From Bartonella taylorii 8TBB (GTDB taxonomy: Bacteria > Pseudomonadota > Alphaproteobacteria > Rhizobiales > Rhizobiaceae): a stretch of 64,000 nt of DNA. Below, piece by piece: positions 30,315-40,446 of the stretch. The notes under the pieces were generated by a model. The model searched no databases, had not been told where the DNA came from, and saw only the letters and a list, made by a program, of their open reading frames with translations. How positions within the stretch are numbered: position 1 is the stretch's first letter; every line of letters starts with the position of its first letter. The position numbers and the translations under genes are program-made. The DNA is taken from NCBI RefSeq assembly GCF_902825155.1, contig NZ_CADEAG010000003.1, positions 1 through 64,000 on the forward strand, given 5' to 3'.

Positions 30315-30767
30315 CTAACTTGTGATTTTACACCCATCTTTGTCCTTAAAATTTCCTGTTAAAATGACTATAAAATCAATCAATACCCAAGGTGTAATTA
30401 TCAAAAAAATTCCTATAAGCCCTACCGGCATAAATATTACACTTATTATACTTATTACACTTATTATATTTATAAGAAGCATTGCAATGCCCGTTCCAAC
30501 TTTACCAACCATAAAACGATGAATTCCTAGTCCACCTAGAAAAAAACAAACGACCGCTAACGTCACTTTTGATTGCTGTGACTGACCTTCAGTCAAGATA
30601 GGGAAAATAGATTTAATGGTATCCCCTTCACACACAAAATCAACGACGTCACCAATCTTCGGCGGCGTTTTTCCGGACCAATCCCAATTCGCAAATTGAT
30701 AGCGCTTACCATCAGCCCCTGAAATGAAATAATCTCCTTGATCATGACCAATAATCTTACCTTTCAT
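30315..30767 (-). CDS. TM2-domain membrane protein, copy 1
   Basis: Function unknown. The 150-residue product has an N-terminal beta-rich domain (MKGKIIGHDQGDYFISGADG, then KRYQFANWDWSGKTPPKIGD and VDFVCEG) that looks like a small OB-like barrel. A TM2 domain follows: FFLGGLGIHRFMVGKVGTGI and a second helix ending TPWVLIDFIVIL, with tail NFKDKDGCKI. The ATG at 30765-30767 follows AGGTGGTGAAG and matches the paralogues; two GTG codons upstream are alternatives. The second helix is lengthened by an in-frame 9-bp repeat (30441-30467). It is the copy nearest ftsB. Confidence 0.8.
   Translation of the reverse strand: MKGKIIGHDQGDYFISGADGKRYQFANWDWSGKTPPKIGDVVDFVCEGDTIKSIFPILTEGQSQQSKVTLAVVCFFLGGLGIHRFMVGKVGTGIAMLLINIISVISIISVIFMPVGLIGIFLIITPWVLIDFIVILTGNFKDKDGCKITS
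30441..30467. repeat. In-frame 9-bp tandem repeat inside TM2 copy 1
   Basis: Three adjacent units ACTTATTAT, ACTTATTAC and ACTTATTAT. On the coding strand they specify a repeated Ile/Ser/Val pattern (ISVISIISV) within the second membrane helix, which is longer than in the two paralogues. Slippage would change helix length by three residues per unit without a frameshift. Confidence 0.8.
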
Positions 30768-30819
30768 CTTCACCACCTATAAAATTGTTATTCATAAAGA
30801 AGCTTTTCTTCTAATATGA

Positions 30820-30998
30820 TAATATGTTGAATAAACCTCACTGCATGAATACAATCTGTAGTCACCGTGATATATGACAATTTAAAAAGCTTAAAATCCC
30901 CCAACAACTTAAAATTCCCGCAATTACAAGTGGTAATACAAAGCACGCTGTTCGATTTGCACTCTTGCTTTTTTCATATGAAATAGTACAGTCTTTTT
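30820..30998 (-). pseudogene. Truncated 5' copy of ftsB (unit 2)
   Basis: Nucleotide similarity to the first ~150 bp of ftsB is obvious, for example AACCTCACT..TGAATA.AATC and AATAGTACAGTCTT on the plus strand. The minus-strand translation keeps MKKARVQ..., then after stops YHGDYRLYSCSEVYSTY. The coiled coil and C-terminus are absent, so it cannot work as FtsB. It lies just upstream of TM2 copy 1 and may supply that gene's leader. Confidence 0.8.
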
Positions 30999-31150
30999 CA
31001 ATAGTTTTATTTAAATATTCATAATTTTCTTTAATATTTCACATTTAAAGACATAGACTAAAATAATTTACATTATTAAATTAATATATTGACAACATTA
31101 AAAGTAAAGAAAATTTCTAGCTCTTTACATTTTATATTATTCTAAAATTT

Positions 31151-31561
31151 CTACCAATTTATAATTTTATCCCCATTTTCATCCCTAAAATATCCGGATA
31201 AAATAACTATAAAATCAATGAATGACCACGGTATAGTAACTAACAGCCCTATACCTGTTATCGTTATAAGAAGCATTGCAATACCCGTTCCGACTTTACC
31301 AGCCATAAAGCGATGAATTCCCAACCATCCAAAAAACCAACAAACAAGTGCTATCGCCAATCTTGATTTTTCTGACTGAGTTTTACTCACGAGAGGGAGA
31401 ACAGATTTAACAACATTATCTTCATATACAAAATCAACGGTATCCCCTACCTTTGGTGGTTTTTTTCCTAACCAGTCCCAACTCGCAAACTGATAACGCT
31501 TACCGTCAGCCCCTGAAACGAAATAATCTCCTTGATCCTGACCAATAATCTTACCTTTCAT
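31151..31561 (-). CDS. TM2-domain membrane protein, copy 2
   Basis: A 136-residue paralogue of the other two copies. The N-terminal domain is MKGKIIGQDQGDYFVSGADG plus KRYQFASWDWLGKKPPKVGD, VDFVYEDN. The TM2 domain has CWFFGWLGIHRFMAGKVGTG and LLITITGIGLLVTIPWSFID, tail GYFRDENGDKIINW. It starts with ATG after AGGTGATCAAGG. Function is unknown; TM2 proteins in bacteria are small integral membrane proteins of uncertain role. It is part of the ftsB/TM2 triplication, more similar to copy 1 at the N-terminus than to copy 3. Confidence 0.82.
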   Translation of the reverse strand: MKGKIIGQDQGDYFVSGADGKRYQFASWDWLGKKPPKVGDTVDFVYEDNVVKSVLPLVSKTQSEKSRLAIALVCWFFGWLGIHRFMAGKVGTGIAMLLITITGIGLLVTIPWSFIDFIVILSGYFRDENGDKIINW

Positions 31562-31621
31562 CCTTGATCACCTATAAAGCTATTCCTCATATGTTACTCA
31601 TAAAGAGGTTATTTTCTAAAT

Positions 31622-31806
31622 TTGATAATATGCTAACTAACCTCACGGCATAAGTACAACTCATACTCACCGTGATAACCGTAAAATTAAAATAGCTCGG
31701 AATCCCCCAATAATCTAATACTTCGCACTGCTATAAGCAGCAACAAAAAACACATCTTGATCAATTTACATTGACGTCTTGCTCATACAAAATAGTACAG
31801 CCTTTT
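31622..31806 (-). pseudogene. Truncated 5' copy of ftsB (unit 3)
   Basis: A second decayed copy of the ftsB start. The most conserved piece reads GYHGEYELYLCREVS on the minus strand (about 31640-31685), and AAAATAGTACAG near 31790-31800 matches the sequence around the ftsB start. Stops and indels interrupt it, and everything after the membrane and EVN region is missing. It precedes TM2 copy 2. Confidence 0.75.
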
Positions 31807-31953
31807 GCAATATTTCTATTCAACTACACATTATTTTTGCTAATATCTCATCATCAAATACGTATACCTAAGGTCTCTGATATTATATTCTCAGCATATT
31901 TGCCACAACAAAACTAAGCGATATTACCTACTTTTATATTACAACATACCATT

Positions 31954-32361
31954 TTACCAATGTGTAATTTGCCTCCCATCTTTGTCAGTAAATTTCCCAG
32001 CGACAATGCTTATAAAATCAACAATTGCCCAAACCCCTGTAATCATCAAACCGGCAACCGATAAAGATAGGATAAGCATTAAAGCACCAGTTCTCACTCT
32101 ACCAGCCATAAAACGATGAACACCAAATATACCAGTAAACCAACAAATGAGCGCTAACATTACTTTTGAAGGCTCTGAATCTTTTTGCAACAATGGAAAA
32201 ACAGAATTAATATTATTCCCTTCACACACAAAATCAACGGTATCACCTACTCTGGGGGGATTTTTTCCTAACCAATCCCAGGTTGCAAACTGATAACGCT
32301 TACCATCATCACCGGAGATGAGGCACTTCCCCTGATCCTGACTAATAATTATACCTCTCAT
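31954..32361 (-). CDS. TM2-domain membrane protein, copy 3
   Basis: Most diverged of the three paralogues, 135 residues. N-terminal domain: MRGIIISQDQGKCLISGDDG, KRYQFATWDWLGKNPPRVGD, VDFVCEGNNI. TM2 domain: CWFTGIFGVHRFMAGRVRTG, a second helix LILSLSVAGLMITGVWAIVD, tail GKFTDKDGRQITHW. It is the most upstream copy on the minus strand, about 100 bp after the eno stop, and eno is transcribed the same way. Function unknown. Confidence 0.82.
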   Translation of the reverse strand: MRGIIISQDQGKCLISGDDGKRYQFATWDWLGKNPPRVGDTVDFVCEGNNINSVFPLLQKDSEPSKVMLALICWFTGIFGVHRFMAGRVRTGALMLILSLSVAGLMITGVWAIVDFISIVAGKFTDKDGRQITHW

Positions 32362-32462
32362 ATTTGAACACCTATAAAATCGCTGCGTACATGTCTTTGA
32401 TAAAAGAGTTAAATCTCATAATACAAATTACATCACAATTTAAAGTTTTATACTCATAATTA

Positions 32463-33767
<1,305 letters not shown>

Positions 33768-33800
33768 TTAAATGCCATAATGATAGAATATCTTCTCTAT

Positions 33801-34637
33801 TCAATTCATCTTTTTTGACAAATAATCAAATTCCATTAAAGTCTCAAGAAGTCTTTGTAAATGATCAATTTTAACCATATTAGGTCCATCAGAAGGCGCA
33901 TTATCTGGGTCTTGATGCGTTTCTAAGAACACACCTGCCACTCCAACAGAAACAGCCGCACGCGCCAAAACCTCAACAAATTGACGCTGTCCACCAGATG
34001 AATTCCCCTGTCCCCCTGGCTCCTGAACAGAATGGGTTGCATCAAAAATAACAGGAGCCCCAAATGAACGTAAAATAGGCAATGAACGCATATCAGAAAT
34101 AAGTCGATTATAACCAAATGACGTGCCTCGCTCACAAAGCATAACATTCAGATTACCACTTTTCGTAATCTTTCTTAAAACATTTTCCATATCCCACGGA
34201 GCTAGAAACTGTCCTTTTTTAATATTGATAACACGGCCCGTTTTGGCTGCTGCTGTCAAAAGATCTGTTTGACGACACAAAAAAGCGGGTATTTGTAAAA
34301 TATCTACCGTTGACGCAACAACTTTGCATTGTTCTTCTGTATGGACATCAGCCAATACCGGACAATTAAATTCCTTTTTCAAATCAGAAAAAATAGCCAT
34401 TGCTTTTTCAAGACCAATGCCACGTGCTGCACTTATAGATGTTCTGTTGGCTTTATCGTAACTCGATTTATAAACAAACCCAATACCAATTTTATCTGTA
34501 ATTGTTTTAATCCGGCCAGCCATTTCAAAAGCATGATCTCGGCTTTCCATCTGGCACGGTCCTGCAATCAATGAAAGAGATGCTTCATTTGAAAAGACAA
34601 CATTCCCAACTCTCACAATGGCATTTGGTTTAGACAT
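33801..34637 (-). CDS. kdsA: 3-deoxy-8-phosphooctulonate synthase (KDO-8-P synthase)
   Basis: Condenses phosphoenolpyruvate and arabinose 5-phosphate for the KDO of lipopolysaccharide. The 278-residue product shows SLIAGPCQMESRDHAFEMA, FVYKSSYDKANRTS, VLADVHTEEQCKVV, LCERGTSFGYN, PVIFDATHSVQEPGG and LETHQDPDNAPSDGPNM. I chose the ATG at 34635-34637, with GAGGAA 5 nt upstream; an in-frame TTG four codons earlier is less likely. It lies between pyrG and eno on the same strand, the usual order in Hyphomicrobiales. Confidence 0.96.
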   Translation of the reverse strand: MSKPNAIVRVGNVVFSNEASLSLIAGPCQMESRDHAFEMAGRIKTITDKIGIGFVYKSSYDKANRTSISAARGIGLEKAMAIFSDLKKEFNCPVLADVHTEEQCKVVASTVDILQIPAFLCRQTDLLTAAAKTGRVINIKKGQFLAPWDMENVLRKITKSGNLNVMLCERGTSFGYNRLISDMRSLPILRSFGAPVIFDATHSVQEPGGQGNSSGGQRQFVEVLARAAVSVGVAGVFLETHQDPDNAPSDGPNMVKIDHLQRLLETLMEFDYLSKKMN

Positions 34638-34673
34638 TCTATTCCTCAAAAAGCAAATAATTCCATTTATGAA

Positions 34674-36302
34674 CTAAACCAATCGACTTTGTTCTATAGC
34701 GGCTTCAATAAAAGAAGAAAAAAGTGGATGTGGATCAAATGGACGTGATTTCAGTTCTGGATGATATTGAACTCCAATGAACCATGGATGATCTGCATAT
34801 TCTATTGTTTCTGGTAAAATACCATCGGGAGACATACCAGAAAAAATCAAACCACACTGTTCTAGCTTATCTTTATAATCAATATTTACCTCATAACGAT
34901 GACGATGTCGCTCACTAATCCTTGTCATCCCGTAAATTTTGGCAATATGGCTATTTTCTTTTAATTCAGCCTCAAAAGCACCAAGACGCATGGTGCCACC
35001 AAGATTGCTACATTGTGTACGTTTCTCAAGAATATCTCCTTTGAGCCATTCTCTCATCAAACCTACGATCGGATTTTTGGTTTTGCAAAATTCACTTGAT
35101 GAAGCATTCTCAATCTTTGCTATATTGCGTGCAACCTCTATACAAGCCAATTGCATCCCAAAACAAATACCTAAAAATGGAACTTTGCGCTCCCGCGCAA
35201 ATTGAATTGCTTGCATTTTTCCTTCTGCACCACGCACCCCAAAAGCACCAGGCACAAGAATCCCATGAACCTTTTGTAAAGTGGACGTAGGATCTTCTCT
35301 TTCAAAAAGCTCTGCATCAATCCATTCAATATTAACCTTTACTTTATTGGCTAAACCACCATGCGCAATCGCTTCGGTAAGAGATTTATAAGCATCCTTC
35401 AATCCGGTATATTTCCCAACAACAGCAACCGTCACTTCTCCTTCAGGATGGTGAATCCGATGTGTGATATCTTCCCAACGATCCATTTTAGGTTTAGTTG
35501 TCGAATTCATTCCAAAAGCAGCAAGAACTTCTGAATCTAACCCCTCTTTATGATATGCTATGGGAACATCATAAATCGTTGACATATCCAATGCCTGAAT
35601 AACTGCGCTTGGGCGAACATTACAAAAAAGTGATAGTTTGCTCCGCTCTGTTTCTGGAATAGGCCGATCTGCGCGCACCAATAAAATATCAGGAGCAATA
35701 CCAACTGATTGTAATTCTTTAACGGAATGTTGTGTTGGTTTGGTTTTTAATTCTCCAGCCGAAGGAATATAAGGCATCAATGTAAGATGCACATAAATAA
35801 CATTTTGTCTTGGCAATTCATTGCGAAGCTGACGAATCGCTTCTAGAAAAGGCATTGCTTCAATATCACCAACCGTTCCACCTATTTCACACAAAACAAA
35901 GTCAAACTCTTCGTTTCCCGTTATAATGAATCTCTTAATTTCATCGGTAACATGAGGAATAACCTGAACCGTTGCCCCCAAATAATCGCCACGCCGTTCT
36001 CGTTCAATGATATTGCGATAAATACGCCCTGTTGTAATATTATCTTGGCTATTTGCAGGACGTCCGGTAAAACGCTCATAATGACCAAGATCAAGATCGG
36101 TTTCTGCGCCATCGTCGGTCACAAACACTTCCCCGTGTTGATAAGGTGACATGGTACCTGGATCAACATTCAAATAGGGATCAAGTTTGCGAAGCCGTAC
36201 ACGGTATCCACGAGCCTGCAATAATGCAGCTAACGCCGCTGCTGCAATGCCCTTTCCAAGGGAAGAAACCACACCACCAGTAATAAAAACATAACGTGCC
36301 AT
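34674..36302 (-). CDS. pyrG: CTP synthase
   Basis: Glutamine-dependent amination of UTP to CTP. The 542-residue protein has the synthase domain ([62 protein letters not shown]-type ATP/UTP site) and the class I glutamine amidotransferase domain with the nucleophile Cys in [11 protein letters not shown] and the His/Glu in [11 protein letters not shown]. Start [10 protein letters not shown] is canonical. A terminator separates it from secG upstream. Confidence 0.98.
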   Translation of the reverse strand: MARYVFITGGVVSSLGKGIAAAALAALLQARGYRVRLRKLDPYLNVDPGTMSPYQHGEVFVTDDGAETDLDLGHYERFTGRPANSQDNITTGRIYRNIIERERRGDYLGATVQVIPHVTDEIKRFIITGNEEFDFVLCEIGGTVGDIEAMPFLEAIRQLRNELPRQNVIYVHLTLMPYIPSAGELKTKPTQHSVKELQSVGIAPDILLVRADRPIPETERSKLSLFCNVRPSAVIQALDMSTIYDVPIAYHKEGLDSEVLAAFGMNSTTKPKMDRWEDITHRIHHPEGEVTVAVVGKYTGLKDAYKSLTEAIAHGGLANKVKVNIEWIDAELFEREDPTSTLQKVHGILVPGAFGVRGAEGKMQAIQFARERKVPFLGICFGMQLACIEVARNIAKIENASSSEFCKTKNPIVGLMREWLKGDILEKRTQCSNLGGTMRLGAFEAELKENSHIAKIYGMTRISERHRHRYEVNIDYKDKLEQCGLIFSGMSPDGILPETIEYADHPWFIGVQYHPELKSRPFDPHPLFSSFIEAAIEQSRLV

Positions 36303-36381
36303 GGGCTTATGGTGATAAGCAGTTTATCATGATTTTTCCAGCAAAAAATGCAAAAAGAAACAATTTTTCTTCTATAAAATA

Positions 36382-36406
36382 AAAAAGGTGAAGCAATCAC
36401 CTTTTT
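36382..36406 (-). terminator. Rho-independent terminator downstream of secG
   Basis: Perfect 10-bp stem AAAAAGGTGA (36382-36391) / TCACCTTTTT (36397-36406) with a 5-nt loop. On the minus strand the stem ends in a T-run (TTTTTTATTTTAT) and lies about 25 bp after the secG stop. It would end tpiA-secG transcription before pyrG. Confidence 0.8.
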
Positions 36407-36430
36407 AAATCTATACTTTGCTTAAAAAAA

Positions 36431-36877
36431 CTATTTTATACCTTTATTCGGAACTGGATTTTCATGGACCGGTGGAACTGGATTTTCAACCTCAGGACCT
36501 GTAGGCTGTTTTTGTTCGTGAGGTGGAACTCCTAGCTGTTCAAAAATAGAAGGTTGAGACTCTCCGCCTGATGATGGAACTGCTTCGGAAACCCCTTTAC
36601 TTGTAGAGTTCTGTTCTGAATTAACCGGTATACGTTTGAGAATATCAGAACTGGAATTTGATATGCTCCCCACCACAGTAAGCCCAATGGACACGGCGAA
36701 AAAACAACATGCTAAAATAGCGGTCAAACGTGTTAAGGGATTTTTGGTCCCACGCGTCTTCATCAATCCAGAACCACTACTCACACCAAGCCCGCCACCC
36801 TCCGAAGGCTGAATTAATATAACGCCAACCAAAGTAATAACAACCAAAAAATGGATAACAATAAGTACTGTTTGCAT
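36431..36877 (-). CDS. secG: Preprotein translocase subunit SecG
   Basis: Small membrane subunit of SecYEG. The 148-residue product starts with the first helix (MQTVLIVIHFLVVITLVGVILIQ), then the SecG signature PSEGGGLGVSSGSGLM and KNPLTRLTAILACCFFAVSIGLTV as the second helix. The C-terminal ~75 residues are a Pro/Glu/Ser-rich tail with repeated ENPVP motifs, which is longer than in E. coli SecG but usual for alphaproteobacteria. AGGA precedes the ATG. It lies about 80 bp downstream of tpiA. Confidence 0.94.
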   Translation of the reverse strand: MQTVLIVIHFLVVITLVGVILIQPSEGGGLGVSSGSGLMKTRGTKNPLTRLTAILACCFFAVSIGLTVVGSISNSSSDILKRIPVNSEQNSTSKGVSEAVPSSGGESQPSIFEQLGVPPHEQKQPTGPEVENPVPPVHENPVPNKGIK

Positions 36878-36958
36878 AAATCCTGCTCTTCAAATAAATC
36901 TTCATGGCTATTTACACATAAATAACACATAATCCAAGAGGGAACTAAGATTCCTCTA

Positions 36959-37723
36959 TTATAATTTACGATAAACATCGCAAATAGTTAAAAAATCAAT
37001 CGCTTTTAAGCTTGCTCCACCTATCAGAGCACCATTAACATGCGTAGTCCCCAAAAGCTCAAATGCATTGGATGGCTTAACTGATCCACCATAAAGTATA
37101 CGCATTTTGTCCCCTTCCTCACCAAAACGAGAGCGCATCTCATCACGAATAAAATTATGCACTTCTGCAACATCTGCTGAAGTAGCCGTATTTCCTGTGC
37201 CTATAGCCCATACAGGTTCATAAGCGATAATAACATTCTCTGCTGTTGCATCACTTGGCAAAGATTCCTTAAGCTGTCGTGTGAGTACATCCAGCACTTT
37301 ATTATTTTTGCGCTCCTCCAATGTTTCGCCAATACAAACAAGAGCAACAAGGCCTGCTCGCCACGCCGCCTGCACTTTAGCGCAAACAATTGCATCACTC
37401 TCCTGATAAACTGTGCGACGTTCCGAATGTCCTATAATGACATGACTTGCTCCTGCTTCTTTAAGCATCAAAGCTGAAACATCTCCGGTATAAGGGCCAT
37501 GATCATCAAAATGACAATTTTGCCCCCCTAAGAGAAGGTTTTCACCACCTAAAGTATCAGAAGCACGCGATAAAAGTGTTGTTGGAACACAAATAAGCGC
37601 TTCAAACAAACGCCCTAAGTCAGAGCTAACACCCGCAGCAATGGCACGCAATTCTCCAAGCGATTCACCAGTTCCATTCATTTTCCAATTTCCAGCAATA
37701 AAAGGCCGAATATTTGGAGACAT
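36959..37723 (-). CDS. tpiA: Triosephosphate isomerase
   Basis: Interconverts dihydroxyacetone phosphate and glyceraldehyde 3-phosphate. The 254-residue product has the active-site lysine in AGNWKMNG (K near residue 14), the catalytic histidine in VIIGHSERR and the catalytic glutamate in IAYEPVWAIGTG, plus the phosphate-binding ILYGGSVKPSN and GALIGGASL. It is divergent from the PpiD-like gene and followed by secG. Confidence 0.97.
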   Translation of the reverse strand: MSPNIRPFIAGNWKMNGTGESLGELRAIAAGVSSDLGRLFEALICVPTTLLSRASDTLGGENLLLGGQNCHFDDHGPYTGDVSALMLKEAGASHVIIGHSERRTVYQESDAIVCAKVQAAWRAGLVALVCIGETLEERKNNKVLDVLTRQLKESLPSDATAENVIIAYEPVWAIGTGNTATSADVAEVHNFIRDEMRSRFGEEGDKMRILYGGSVKPSNAFELLGTTHVNGALIGGASLKAIDFLTICDVYRKL

Positions 37724-37878
37724 ATCTTCACCTCAAGAACACTCACAACACATTGTTTATCTTTAGGTATCAAATTATAAAATGAAAGCAAGTCTTTAAG
37801 CTTGCATCTTTTGTATCTTTATTGCAAATTCCATTACTGCTTTGATAAATAATTTATGCCAAAAAATGGAATTGAACA

Positions 37879-39768
37879 ATGCTTGACATCTTAAGAAATG
37901 CTACAAAATCCTGGGTTTCTAGGGTTTTCCTTGCTATTTTACTCGTATGCTTCATCCTTTTATGGGGAATACCACAATTACATACAAAGAGTGAAAGAGA
38001 CCTTATTACTTCGGGGAAATCCACAATAACTGTCGATGATTATCGTCTCGCACTTGCTGATCAAAGCGCACGTTTAGCACTCGCATCTCATCTTGGACGA
38101 ATGTTTACACCAAATGAAATGCAGCAATATAAAATTCCCGCTTTTGTTTTCACTCAGTTGCAACAAGATGTACTGTTTGATGAACAGGTGCGTAAAATGA
38201 AAATTAGTCTTTCAAAAGATGCGGTAGCTCGTATTCTCGGTGCTGATAATATGTTTCAAATAAATGGCGTCTTTGATAAAAATTTATTTCGTAACTATCT
38301 TCAGAATTTACATATTAGCGAAAGCAATTTCCTTGATTATTACACCCAAAAAGAGAAGCGTAATCAACTCATTTCAGCTTCGCTATCCGGAATAAAGGCA
38401 CCAGATCTCTTTTATAAAGCGCTCGCTCTTTATCAAGATGAAAGCCGTATTGCTGATTATCTCATTATTGATCTCAAGGAAAAGAAAACAATTTCTGACC
38501 CCGATCAAGAAACATTGCAAAAATGGTTTGAAACGCATAGAAATGAATTTCGTACTCCGGAATACCGCACTGTTTCTTTATTATCTATGACGTCGGCTGA
38601 GATGATAAAACCCGAAGATATTTCAGCAGATGACGCTAGGGCTTATTATACACAAAATACATCGCGTTTCATGACTCCTGAAAAACGTACGATTGAAGAA
38701 TTGCAATTCCCTACACGCGAAGCTGCAGATAATGCGGCAAAAAAAATAGCCGATGGATTGAGTTTTGATACACTGGTTAAAGCTGAGAATAAGACTCTCA
38801 ATGAGATAAAAAAAGGTCCTCTCACAGAAAGTGAACTTCCTAGTCATCTAGCGTCTGAGATTTTTGAACTCAAACAAGGGCAAATCAGTACTGTAATCAA
38901 TACTATACAAGGTCCTGTTATCATTCGCGTAACACATATTGAACCTTCGGCCTCACTTCCCTTTGAAAAAGTGGAAGAAAATATTCGTCAAACACTTGCT
39001 CAAAATCGTGCTGTAGATGCTATACGCAACAATTATACAGCAATCGAAAATGCACGTTTTGAAGGAGCTTCTCTCAAAGAGCTTGCTGACCAATACAAAT
39101 TGCCTCTGCGTACAATCACTATTGATACAACAGGAAAAACGATTGAAGGCGCAATACTTACGGATTTACCCCAGAAAGATATTTTATTGAACGCCATTTA
39201 TCAATCAAACGAAGGTGTCGACCTTGATCCTCTCTCCCTTCAAAAAGGTGGATATCTCTGGTATAGAGTAGATAAAATTATTCCTGCCCGTGATAAAACA
39301 CTTGAAGAAGCCAAGCAAGACGTACTTTCCCAATGGAAAAGTGAAGAAGTTCAACGCCTTCTTGATGAAAAGGCCAAAGATGCTCTCAAACAACTCACCG
39401 AAGGGAAGACACTTGTTTCTCTTGCGAATGCACTTGGTATCATAAAACAAACAACACAAGCCCTACGACGCCAAGACTCATCGGAAATTCTTGGAGCTGA
39501 AGGTGTTAAAGCGTTATTTTCTGGACCTAAAGGTCATTATGGCATAGTAAAAGGTCCGGTGGTAACAAACCGTATCATTTATCAAATAAAGACCGTAACC
39601 ATTCCTCAAGACATTACCGCTCATACTCTTCCATCTGATATACGTACCAATATAGACATGATAATGAGAGAAGATCTAAAACTAGAAATGCTACAAATTG
39701 CTAATAAAGAACACCCTTTGGAAATTAACAGCACTCTTTATCATCAAATCTTCAACACTCTCCAGTAA
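37879..39768 (+). CDS. PpiD-like membrane-anchored periplasmic peptidyl-prolyl isomerase/chaperone
   Basis: SurA/PpiD-type folding factor at the periplasmic face of the inner membrane. The 629-residue protein has a short cytoplasmic start, one membrane helix (VSRVFLAILLVCFILLWGI, about 13-31), SurA-N-like helical regions to about 260, a parvulin domain (about 260-360; segments AREAADNAAKKIADGLSFDT and LTESELPSHLASEIFELKQG) and a long C-terminal helical part. Divergent from tpiA. In related genomes trpD and trpC commonly follow; here only non-coding sequence follows. Confidence 0.88.
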   Translation: MLDILRNATKSWVSRVFLAILLVCFILLWGIPQLHTKSERDLITSGKSTITVDDYRLALADQSARLALASHLGRMFTPNEMQQYKIPAFVFTQLQQDVLFDEQVRKMKISLSKDAVARILGADNMFQINGVFDKNLFRNYLQNLHISESNFLDYYTQKEKRNQLISASLSGIKAPDLFYKALALYQDESRIADYLIIDLKEKKTISDPDQETLQKWFETHRNEFRTPEYRTVSLLSMTSAEMIKPEDISADDARAYYTQNTSRFMTPEKRTIEELQFPTREAADNAAKKIADGLSFDTLVKAENKTLNEIKKGPLTESELPSHLASEIFELKQGQISTVINTIQGPVIIRVTHIEPSASLPFEKVEENIRQTLAQNRAVDAIRNNYTAIENARFEGASLKELADQYKLPLRTITIDTTGKTIEGAILTDLPQKDILLNAIYQSNEGVDLDPLSLQKGGYLWYRVDKIIPARDKTLEEAKQDVLSQWKSEEVQRLLDEKAKDALKQLTEGKTLVSLANALGIIKQTTQALRRQDSSEILGAEGVKALFSGPKGHYGIVKGPVVTNRIIYQIKTVTIPQDITAHTLPSDIRTNIDMIMREDLKLEMLQIANKEHPLEINSTLYHQIFNTLQ

Positions 39769-40446
39769 AAATGTTGTAAATAATTTGTAGTATTTAGGTA
39801 ATAAAATCGCAATCAGAGCTTCTATAACTAAGGAAGAAAAATAAATTTCTTTTTCGTTAGTATAATGGTAAATAGGCTCCATAAAAATAATAAGATTTTC
39901 TGCAAACTCGCGATTTTACAGAGAAATAGTGAATGCGATTTAGAAAATAGTTTTTTCAGAGCAATAAAGAATGCAACCCATGCAGAGGCTCTATGAATGT
40001 TCTGATAACAAATAGCTATTATTTATAGCCGTCTATACACGCAATATCTTACCCAACCATAGGTCTTTGTGTAACCGTTAGAAGATAATTTTTCTTACCA
40101 AATAAGAAACTGCCTTTCATTGGCAAATGATGCAGTCCTGATACATTTAAGCTCTGGATATTAAAACCTCAATCTCACCAAAAACAGCTGGTAATTTCAC
40201 AAGTTTTATCTTAGTTTTGTGTTCTCTAAATCATCTACCGATGTACGATAACGAACAACCGCTGAAAAAAATACACTATATTTGGACCGTAAATCTCATA
40301 AGTGCGATTTCTAACTGTTCTAAAACGATCCTTATCAATGCATTAGTAGCATTTCCCCAATGAGAAAAAAGGATTTTGATTTATAATATCGTAGTTACTT
40401 AACACATTTATTTATTCCCCTGTTCTTGGATAATGTCCTTTAATTC
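39769..40446. other. Gene-free junction region
   Basis: About 680 bp between the PpiD-like gene and the NDUFAF6-like gene. Stops are dense in all frames. On the minus strand a few peptide-like runs occur (for example VKLPAVFGEIEVL near 40180), which might be a gene remnant, but I cannot assign them. It marks a break in the gene order expected for the order. Confidence 0.5.

Larger units (their letters stand above)
29991..32361 (-). repeat. Tandem segmental triplication: TM2 gene plus 5' end of ftsB
   Basis: Three successive units of about 0.75-0.8 kb, each holding (minus-strand order) a TM2-domain gene, a 150-bp spacer and the start of ftsB. Units are 31622-32361, 30820-31561 and the one ending in the true ftsB (29991-30767). 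The ftsB pieces keep recognisable peptides: YHGEYGLYSRSEV in the gene, YHGDYRLYSCSEV at about 30830-30885 and YHGEYELYLCREV near 31640-31680. Spacers of units 2 and 3 also resemble each other. Only the last ftsB copy is complete. Confidence 0.82.

Noticed and set aside
30430-30470. Short direct repeats considered as a CRISPR-like array
   Set aside because: Units are 9 bp, contiguous and in frame inside a gene; no spacers.
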